Source: Azadirachta indica (taxonomy: Eukaryota; Streptophyta; Magnoliopsida; Sapindales; Meliaceae). Taken from it: a stretch of 64,000 nucleotides of DNA. Under the pieces are notes generated by a model, which was given only the letters and a program-made list of their open reading frames with translations, searched no databases and was not told the origin of the DNA. The number at the start of each line of letters is the position of its first letter. The stretch's first letter is position 1. This document shows, piece after piece, positions 55,401-64,000 of the stretch. The position numbers were made by a program, and so were the translations under genes. The DNA is taken from NCBI GenBank assembly GCA_022749755.1, contig CM040440.1:22307269-22371268 (forward strand), given 5' to 3'.

Positions 55401-58400
55401 ACTCATCAATACTAAGATGAATGCCAAGTAAAACTAACCTCCATCTCATCAGAATGCATCCGCACCAAACGAGGAACCTATGCCAGAACAATATTAGAGT
55501 GCTTCACTTGTATACAAATGGCAAATGTTCCAACAGAGATGGACCAAAATTTCATACACCTCATAATCAAACAACCAATTTTATTAATATAATTTCTAAC
55601 GCTACCGAATATGAAGTTCACAGGGCTTAGTGACCTTGAATGGCACAGTCAAACTATAATAGTAAATGTGAACAATAGATTCTGCCATAAAATATGACAT
55701 ATTCCTTTTTACCATAAATGGTTTAGAACATTGGATCATATACAGACATTAGATGAAATTTTTATGAGGCAACAAATTAACAGTAATTTTGTGTGATTTC
55801 GGCAGTAACCCTTGCCCACTTTTGCTTTCTTTAAACTGGCAAAACAAGAGCAAGAATAATTTGATAGCACAATATTTGGCCCATAGGATACAGAAATACA
55901 AATTACAACTTCAATGCAATGCAATCATGCGTTAAAATAAAGTCTTAAACTCACCTTAATCTTCTTGCCTGTGTTTATGTTAATTATGAAATCACCCTTC
56001 CGAATCACACCCTCATATATTCTTCATCCATCAACAAAAATTTGCTGTTAGCATAAGACTCCTCTTGAAAGTGGAATACTACTGAGACAGATAATTGATG
56101 CAATTTTCTCTCTCTCTTTTTTTGAAGTAGATAATTGATGCAAAATTAATACTACCAACATAGGTATTAAAAACAAATGACTTCTTAATTCATAGCCATA
56201 CCTTAGATATGTCAACTGACCAAAGCGTCCTTCCTCCAATTTAAAAGCCAACGCAACAAGCGGTCCATCTGGATTTCCAGCTAACATGACCTACAAGAGA
56301 ATAAGAAAACTTATTTCCGGTCAATTCATTTACACAAAAATTGGAAAAAAAGATAGGATAAAATTTTCAGTCAAATAATTTACCTTCTCTTCACTCTTCA
56401 TTTGGTCTAGAGAATAGTTACTAACTTCAGTCGGACAAGGTAAATAACTAAGTACGCCATTTAGAAGTGGTTGCACTCCCTGTCATAAGAAAAACGAAGA
56501 ATAAGAGTAAGAATCAGCATTCACATATTCAACAAAAGAAATTTACATTGTCTAGTTTTCTGCAAGAAAAAAGGTATAACCTCAATTATCATAATTTATT
56601 TTAAAAACAAGATGGTAGAAAAGCCAAAAAAAAAAAAAATTCATCATACCTTGTTTTTGAATGCACTACCCATGAACACAGGTATAAATTTCCTTGCTAC
56701 AGTGGCTCTGCGAATTGCTTCCTACCCAAAAGGAAAAACAAATATCTAAATTCCAGTAGAAAAATATAACATGTGAGCATAAACAAAATTTATTTTGAGA
56801 ACAAAGAAAAATTAGAAAGTAGCTCCATCTGAAATTGAAAAACAAGCATGCATAGAATGATATTGAAATTTTTGGGAGGATATTTGATTGCATTATACTC
56901 CCAAATAGAAAACTTGTATAGAAACTGGAATTAAAGGGTCTAAGTCAGAAAACTAATAGCCTGAGGGGGGACACTGAGTCTCGTATTGAGGCTATAAGCC
57001 GAGATTCACAGTAAATCTTTTTGGAAAGCATGATATTTCCAACACACCTCAAGATCAACAGGTGATATAGGCTCGTCACTGAGAAATGCATCAGCAAGTT
57101 TATCATCAACTTCAGAAACCGTTTCAATTAGTTCACGCCTCTTTTCCGCAGCTAAGGCTTCCATATCAGCTGGTATTTCTGCAGCAACAACATTTTCACT
57201 GCAATAGGCAAATAATAATAAGTGTGCAAGGAAACATATGCCAGATAATCTAAACTCCGAAGAAAGTAAGCAAATCACACAGCTTTAGAAACAGACCCAT
57301 TGGAACCATGGAAATAATAAGCTTTTGACTGCACGAGGTCAACAAGGCCCTCAAAATCATCTTCCAATCCTATTGGAACTTGCACAGCAGCACAGTGGTG
57401 TCGGAGCTTAGACCTTGCCTACGAGAGAGCTCATCAAATCAGCTAATATTGACCTTGGGTCTATAAGTGCAAGTAACGTTAATAAAAGCTCAATTCAGAT
57501 GATAGATAGGCTTATTTCCCAACTCATATTAAGATAATTTGACAACCACACAACCACTTTTGTCTAGTCGATAATTCTCTTATCTGCTTCCTTTAATGCA
57601 TTTCAAAACTTTCATCAATTTTAAATGCTTTAAAAGAGGTATAGCAATTTTCAAACGTACCTGGCCCAGAACTTTCCACGGATCTGCTCCCATTCTATCA
57701 AGTTTATTAATAAAAGCAAGTCTTGGGACCTCATATCTCCTCATTTGCCGATCAACAGTAATAGACTGACTTTGGACACCGCCGACACTGCAAAGGACAA
57801 GAATGGCGCCATCGAGAACTCGCAAAGCCCTCTCAACTTCAATGGTGAAATCAACGTGTCCAGGCGTGTCAATTATATTAATCTGCAATATAACATCAAT
57901 AAAATTATGGGAAGTCAACGCCTTCTACTTTTATTTCATTTTCATTTGCATAACTAATCATTTTTGGAAAAAAAAAGGGGGAAATTTTTTAAGTTTAATA
58001 TTTCATAAGAAGTAAATGAATTATACCTGATAACCATTCCAAGTACAGTACGTAGCGGCCGACTGAATGGTGATACCTTTCTCTCGCTCCAAATCCATGG
58101 AATCCATCTTGGCACCAACGCCATCTCGGCCTCGAACCTCGTGAATCTCGTGAATCCGTCCGGTATAATAAAGAATTCGCTCTGTCAGTGTGGTCTTTCC
58201 GGAATCGATGTGAGCTGAGATTCCGATATTACGGAGCCGCTGCATCGATTCCTTCCACCATGGCTCCTTCTCTTCCTTCGCACGTGCGAGGTTTCCTCCC
58301 GCCGAAAATTGCCGCAAATGGAAGTTTCCCCGAAGGAGGGCGGTGGTTGGAGATGGTGATGAGGACGGTGTAGTTTTGGAAGAGGAGAAGAGAGTGTAGA

Positions 58401-58437
58401 GGAGGCGTGGCGCGGGTGATCGCGGGAATCGAGCCAT
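52452..58437 (-). CDS. MEFG1: mitochondrial elongation factor G, frameshifted in exon 8
   Basis: Twenty exons: 58437-58027, 57882-57661, 57418-57297, 57198-57048, 56721-56650, 56479-56384, 56290-56202, 56022-55955, 55477-55439, 55319-55259, 54997-54888, 54805-54731, 54652-54584, 54478-54357, 53812-53687, 53491-53371, 53220-53120, 53024-52964, 52700-52647 and 52556-52452. EF-G translocates tRNA and mRNA on the mitoribosome using GTP. A mitochondrial targeting peptide (about 1-48) is followed by G1 AHIDSGKT (75-82), G3 DTPGHVD (142-148) and G4 NKLD (196-199). Domains II-V follow to the end ASKGAE. The exons sum to 2275 nt, one base over a multiple of three. The extra base is in an AAA run at 55982-55980. 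Reading goes KGDFII, then KHKHRQED, then TAA (55958-55956), stopping after residue 409 of about 757. Every other exon is in phase, so this is a recent lesion, an allele or a sequence error. Confidence 0.95.
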
Positions 58438-59145
58438 GTTGGTCAGGATTTGGGATTTTGTGTGCGTAAAACCCTAAACCCAAAGTTGTGAGGGTTTTGG
58501 GTTGAAGGATGGTTTCCAAGAAAGAGTAAGAAAATGGCACGGGTTAGGAGCAGTGAGCAATTACTGTTGATGTTTTAGGCGGTTTGTTGAGGGACCAGAA
58601 GCTCGACCCATTGTAAAACGGGTCGGCTATTGATTTAATGACCAGTTCTTTTTGTTTTTTTTTTTTAATATTTTCCGGCTTCTTGAAGATTATATGCGCG
58701 GTAACCAACTAGCTGTGTTACTGTTTAAATGTATGGTAATAAATTAGCTTTACAAGTGATTAAATTGACAACCCAACTCTTTTTTGGCATGATGAGGGGG
58801 GTGGGGTGGTGGGGTGGTGTGTGGGAACCATTCTGCCGCAGATTAGCTAGGCAATATTCCGAAAGCCATATCGAAAAGTCCTCGTAGTTCCAGTAATATT
58901 GAAGAGATTGCAATTAAAGCTGAGGTGGGTTGTCTAAGCTGCGGCTTAAATTGGTTGAAGATGCAAATATGATGAACATAATCTTGCTGATGGCATAACA
59001 AGCAAAGTTTTGGCCAATATAAAAGTTCTTTCATTACCGGCTATCCAAAGTTTCTGCATAAGCTGGTTCAATTAGGATACCACAAAAGTGATTAATAAAA
59101 GAATAACTCCTCGTTATGAATTTTGTATATGGGCATCATAAAAAT
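58438..59145. other. upstream region of mitochondrial EF-G and 3' side of the PLAC8 gene
   Basis: No gene is visible. The stretch should hold the EF-G promoter and the PLAC8-gene 3' untranslated region. A G-rich run at 58796-58825 (four G-runs of 3-6 with loops of 1, 4 and 8) could fold as a marginal G-quadruplex on the + strand. Confidence 0.55.
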
Positions 59146-61368
59146 CTACACAGGCTGAATCTCCTTATTGGTGTTTTCATTGCTTGCGGCAGAAGATTCA
59201 GATGGAGCAGACTCTTTGTTCTCGCTGGAATTCATTGCTTGAACCGGCGGAGGATTGACGACGGTCATTGCCGTTGAGGCATTGTCAGTTAGATGGTTCT
59301 TCATCTCCCTGTGCTCTTGACACAAAGCACACCAATGCAAGCAACAATGCACCAGACACGGATCACATGGTGCGTTCTGCAAAGAAGCAGCACAAGAAGT
59401 CGGCAAACAGTACACAAAAGTATGGACTGAAAAACATCTAATAATTCTTGCAATTTTCCGGCCTATGTCTTTTACTGCTTGTGATAGGTTATCTATTGAT
59501 GGTACATGCCCAGAATTTCCTGGCAACCAGCAAGTATGAGAATATAAACTAGAAAGACCCAATTCTCAGATTCTCATGGTCCGTCATGAGACTGATCAAT
59601 AAACAAAATAGACCTTTTAAGTTCAGAAGAAATTGACTGAAGAAAGATAGAAGGATATAAACAAGGGAGAACGAAATAAAGGATGGCAGAGAAAGGACAA
59701 TAGATGACAAATATCTAAACGTAATGTCCAGGGCTGAGTTCAAATGCAATTCAACCAACAACCCAGCCTTTTAACGATATGCCAGAAACATTAAATTCCC
59801 TAATACAACAAAAATTATGATACTAGAAAGTGCACAGCATAAAAAGTTGGACAAGACAATATATGCATATTTAAGCACTTACTCCTGTTCCTACTTGGAA
59901 ATTACTGTTATTTTAGTATTAAACCACAAGTATCAAGAAACATGAAAGATAAAAGCACCTTGAGATGATATTTCTTCTGCAATGACTGTCGAAACAGGCC
60001 GGTGTAGATGCCGCACATCCACCAAGCAAAAAACAGGCCCTCACATATGAGAAATGAAGTCTTGGGGTCAATTCCATGGAACAGCGCAGTGGCTGCTGCA
60101 AGTGCTATTCCACCTTCAATACACATGCCATGACAAACACATGCATTTGTCCAAGTAATATCGTCTCTCAATGTTTCAATATTCCGGCCAAACAGCACGC
60201 ATGGGCAAACGAGTCCTGTCCAGCCTGAAAGAATTAAACATCATCAACTGCCATAGAAAAGGTCACAGGCGCCCTACTAGGGGCAGTTAAGAGTAGAAAA
60301 TTGTCATCGCAATTCACATGCAATCACTATTCACCAGTAAACCAGATTATTCTAATGTAGCGTTATAACTCCAATAGCAAATTCAATCAATCACATTCAG
60401 CATCTGAGATTCTTACAACTCTCAGTATCTTCAAAACATCCACAAATGCCAGTCGTCCAATCTTCATCAGCAGGAGGCTCATAGCTATCAGGTAGCGGTT
60501 GCCCACATTCACAGCATCTATGAACAATTAACTGCACAGAGGTAACCAAAATCAGCAACGAGAATTTAGACCTCCAGAAAAATGGACCTGATAAACCAAA
60601 ATACTCCGAGCCAGGAAATTTAAAATTCTGCTTTGACTCTAAAACTGCAGATGATCTTGTTAAATTCTAATCAGAAAACCTTCCTTTTTTGGCTACTCTC
60701 TAATTAATCACAGTATCTTCATGTTCAGGAATTAAACAAATAATTAAAGGGATTAAATCTCTCTCTATTCCATCTCCATTCCTACTTATCTCTCATTTCA
60801 TATACACTACAATTTACAGCTACTATCTTCGAATTCTAACAGAAAAAAAAAAAGAAAAAGAAAAAAAGAAACAACCTTTTTAAACTTAAATCCACATAAT
60901 AAACAAGAAACCTATATGAAAAAGACACACACAAATACATGTAACATTCAAAAGAAATGATAAATGGAGGAGCAAATAATTTAAAATATCATCCATCATA
61001 GGGAAACAAATAATTTGAAATATCATCCATCACGTACTACGAAATAAAAAAGACACCACGTCACAGGCAAACCAATCCAAAGATTTACTTAGCGTTATAA
61101 CTCATATAATTTTCACTCACGTGGTCTCCGCAACCAGACAGGAATACGAAAATCCGGTAGAAAAACAAGGATGATTCTTAAACAAATAACAAGAAACTGA
61201 GAACAAAGAAAAACAAATAAGAAAATACTAATATATAAAAGATTTACAAAAGCAAAGGAAAACCTGAGGAACTTCAATGGGTTGATTGAGTTCTCCAGGG
61301 GTGATATCCTCTTCAACTGGCGCTTGATCTCTTGTCAATCTCACGTACCGCCTTTGTCCTTCGGCCAT
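59146..61368 (-). CDS. PLAC8-domain protein, cell number regulator 6-like
   Basis: The exons are 61368-61264, 60531-60417, 60224-59959 and 59376-59146. They sum to 717 nt and 238 residues. The N-terminus, MAEGQRRYVRLTRDQAP, and the following ITPGELNQPIEVPQ are typical of this plant subgroup. The PLAC8 (Cys-rich) domain includes CPCVLFGRN (80-88), two hydrophobic segments (GGIALAAATALFHGI and SFLICEGLFFAWWMCGIYTG) and a later cluster of CxxC and HWC elements. Relatives include maize cell number regulators, which influence organ size, and the plant cadmium resistance proteins, which are plasma-membrane proteins affecting divalent metal levels. The exact role of this subgroup is not established. 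The C-terminal 50 residues are polar and low-complexity. Confidence 0.93.
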
Positions 61369-62159
61369 CTGAACTAAAACACCGGAATTTTAGAAATGTA
61401 AGAATGAAGATCGAATGTATGGGAAAAGCACTCGCTTCAAATCAGAAGAATGTATTATGAGAAGATCAACTTTCTCCCCGTATTTGCAGCAACTGTTAAC
61501 GTTTAACGCATTTGAAGCCCGCCTTCTGTTTAATGCAGCGCTTTATAACTAAAATGCATTTCACATTGACCAATTAATTTCATCGTGACGTCGTCGTTTT
61601 AATAACTTAGGGCGCATTTCAAAATAGTTACGTCGAAGGTTTTTGTTAGGTGTTATTTTGGGAAAATATCTCATATTACTTGTTCAGTCCCCATCTCTCA
61701 ATAACCACCGCATTTTTTAAATTAGTATTAATTAGTAAATGCTAACTTATATTAAAATAACACTAATTTGATATAAAATTTTACATTCACTTTTAATCCG
61801 TATTAAATATGCAGTAAATTCACATTTAAAAAATACATACACCTGAAAATGCTTACATAGGAAAATTAAATCGAACTTTATCTTATTATGAAATTGAAGA
61901 AACTCTCTTGCTACGACAAAAAAAATTTTCATTTTTTTCAAGATTATTTATACAAATTAAACAACAAAAGGTGAGAAATAATCAAATAACGCATATTAAT
62001 TTTTCGTGATTATCTGATATCAAAAGAGAGTGTTGACATGCACTAATATCATTGGCCATAATAAAAGATAGAGCTCTGAAGTTAGAAAAATTACGGCTTC
62101 GTCGCCAATTCTCCGTCTCTTATCTCTTGTAACAGAAAGCACCAAGAAAAAAATCAGAC
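61369..62159. promoter_or_regulatory. shared upstream region of the PLAC8 gene (-) and the last gene (+)
   Basis: About 790 bp separates the two divergent start codons, so both promoters must lie here. The middle is AT-rich. I could not identify a convincing TATA box for either gene. Confidence 0.5.
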
Positions 62160-63359
62160 ATGGGAGGGGGAGCGATGAACATAGATCTTCCAATGATTCA
62201 GTTCTGTACTTCCTCCTCAAAATTTTCCTCACCTTCAACTTCTAATCTCAATTTCCCAGTTTCAGCAAATCACACTGCAACTCTCAAACAGTCTTGTACT
62301 GCTTCTTCTTGCTCGTGCCACAGCGATTCTTGTAAAAAACTAGACTGTGTAGATAAAACAGAAGGTAAAAGAGCTAGTGGGTCGTTAGATAATTCTGTTT
62401 TTGGGTCTGTTCCATCGAATTCTGAAGTGGAAAATGCTGTAGCCGCTCTTCAGAGGTTAGTGTTTTTGTTTCTATTTGTATCGGAGATGATGAAATTTTT
62501 TTGAAAGGTCTTAAGCGTTGTGATGATTATTAAGTACAGTACATGGTCTGCAGAGGGCTAGCCCATTTTCCGTTTTAGTTTAAAGTCCATCGAAAATAAT
62601 TTTATAGTTCTGATAAAATTGCCAGTTTAACCAGCTTTGTGCGCGGGATTTCTGCTGGACCAGAATTTAAATGGCTCCAACCGTTGTTGGGCCGCCGTGA
62701 TCCAAGAATATTACTAGCTCAAGGTTATGGAGGAAGAGTTTATGATACTATTCGTATGTTGCAGACAGACCCATCTCTGAAGGTTTTTTTTTTTTTTTCT
62801 CAACATTTAAAATCTGCATTTGTAAAACCATTCCTGTTTGATTTTAATTCAGCAGCAATTGATACTACAACTTGTAGCTAACTTGTGTCCATTGAACACG
62901 GTTTTAAGAGATTGGTAGTTTCACTGTCATCTGATAAAGCTGTTTGGGATGCGGTCGCGAACAATGAGTTGGTAAGGCAGCTCCGAGAATCGCCCTATCC
63001 AGGTACTGTTTTGCATCCTTCTCGAAGCATTTTAATGGCTGCATGCGAACGTCTTTCTAAGTGATTTCATATTGATCTTTGCAGCTGAAAACGGAAGGCG
63101 TCAGAGCTCTGCTGAAGAACCAAACTTGGTTGCAGAAATCTTGAGGTGGATTTTAGACATTACAAAAGCAAAACTTACTGAACTTATCGAGAAATTCCAA
63201 GCGCTTGTGGACGAAATTTTCAAACCTCTCGAAAAGGAAAAACCAAACCCAGAAGAAGAAGACGGAGGCGATGTGGAAGAAAAAGTTAGATCGTCCCTTA
63301 TCCTCTCCGTTGTGATTCTCTTGATTGTGGTTCTGGCTCGGGTCCATAGGGCTGTTTAA
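62160..63359 (+). CDS. conserved plant protein of unknown function with C-terminal membrane anchor
   Basis: The exons are 62160-62455, 62635-62782, 62909-63002 and 63085-63359. They sum to 813 nt and 270 residues. The N-terminal 90 residues are rich in Ser and Cys and poorly structured. A conserved core follows, including FVRGISAGPEFKW, the DPRILLAQGYGGRVYDTIRM segment and SDKAVWDAVANN. A short amphipathic region (about 190-225) precedes an acidic stretch and one hydrophobic segment (about 249-266) near the C-terminus, which suggests a tail-anchored membrane protein. I recall a plant family of uncharacterised proteins with this core but no established function. The exon 2 acceptor was chosen at AACCAG because it alone keeps phase into SFVRG. 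Confidence 0.85.
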
Positions 63360-63873
63360 TCGTTGATTATTAGAACAAAAATTGTATGTATCTCAGTGAC
63401 ATATATCTCAACCAGGCAACTGCGATGGCTAGTTTCTTCATACTATAAGAAATTATTTAGGAAATTTTCAGTCTATATTTGTGTTTACCGTTCCTCGAGT
63501 GTAGTCGCTCTGACCATTTCACCTACTTTGACCTACCGCTTTCTTTGCGTTGGCGTAATCAGAAATGTGATCGGGGCCCAACAGGGAGAGAATTTTGATA
63601 TGAGCCAAGTCCTGTATGTTTTAGTGTTAATGCGTTATTTTTTTAAGCAATCCCCAGACGGAAAGGGGAGTATTAAAAAATGGAAAAACATAATACAGTA
63701 TAGCGAAGCACTCTTTGTGTACATGGAATTGTAATTAGAAGAAATACCAATGACAGTTTGACACATTAGACTGAGAACAGAGCAGAGCATTATCCAGTAA
63801 GAGAACAGCAATCCAATTGCCAAGGCTTTGTTCCCAACAAAGTTAAAACTCTTACACATTGCTCCAATTAGTA
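63360..63873. other. 3' side of the last gene
   Basis: This should include the 3' untranslated region of the preceding gene. A frame of about 120 codons is open here but shows no family feature and no start context, so it is not called. Confidence 0.5.
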
Positions 63874-63974
63874 ACCAACAAATATAAAATTTCAATAATA
63901 AAGATCCAAAAAAATGACCAACAAATATAAAATTTCAATAATAAAGATCCAAAAAAATGACCAACAAATATAAA
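63874..63974. repeat. 43-bp tandem repeat, about 2.3 copies
   Basis: Two identical 43-bp units (63874-63916 and 63917-63959) begin ACCAACAAATATAAAATTTC. A 15-bp partial third copy follows. Confidence 0.95.
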
Positions 63975-64000
63975 GACTGCTCAGATAAAAGTGACAAATT

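Noticed and set aside
63363..63734. 123-codon open frame after the last gene
   Set aside because: It has no ATG near its start, no recognisable motif, and lies in the expected 3' untranslated region.

Overview
This is a nuclear genome window from a flowering plant, almost certainly a eudicot. The genes are spliced with GT-AG introns, the intergenic DNA is very AT-rich, and several gene families are plant-specific: two SBP-box transcription factors (one with a 20-nt miR156 target site), a plant-type intronless matrix metalloproteinase and a plant-type cytosolic malate dehydrogenase. A woody rosid such as Citrus would fit, but the species call is only a guess.

Layout. Bases 1-36 kb are gene-poor and rich in repeats. 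They hold a two-exon PHD-finger gene (5.9-6.5 kb, +), a matrix metalloproteinase (11.8-12.8 kb, -), a miR156-type SPL gene (19.1-23.0 kb, +), a large AT-rich foldback transposon with terminal inverted repeats and a near-perfect 9-bp target duplication (25.13-27.90 kb), a mosaic of diverged repeats (27.95-30.66 kb), and an SPL8 orthologue (34.7-36.4 kb, -). Bases 40-64 kb are gene-dense and conserved: a decayed PDRG1-like prefoldin gene (-), cytosolic malate dehydrogenase with two possible first exons (-), a mitochondrial 3-hydroxyisobutyryl-CoA hydrolase-like gene (+), mitochondrial elongation factor G (-), a PLAC8/cell-number-regulator gene (-) and an uncharacterised membrane-anchored plant protein gene (+).

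Exon boundaries were set by hand from GT-AG (one GC-AG) sites and reading phase. For the PHD, both SPL, MDH, hydrolase-like, PLAC8 and last genes, the exon lengths sum to an exact multiple of three. The mitochondrial EF-G gene is the exception: its twenty exons sum to one base too many. The extra base lies in exon 8 and stops the protein after about 409 of about 757 residues.

Functional links. The hydrolase-like gene (its family includes the plant mitoribosome protein mS47) and mitochondrial EF-G are convergent neighbours, and both products are predicted to act in mitochondria. The two SBP-box genes lie about 12 kb apart in convergent orientation; one carries a miR156 site and the other does not. 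No bacterial-style operon, CRISPR array, rRNA or tRNA gene was seen. I found no convincing new biological system. The strongest leads are the EF-G frameshift, the alternative MDH first exon, the foldback element and the decayed PDRG1 copy.
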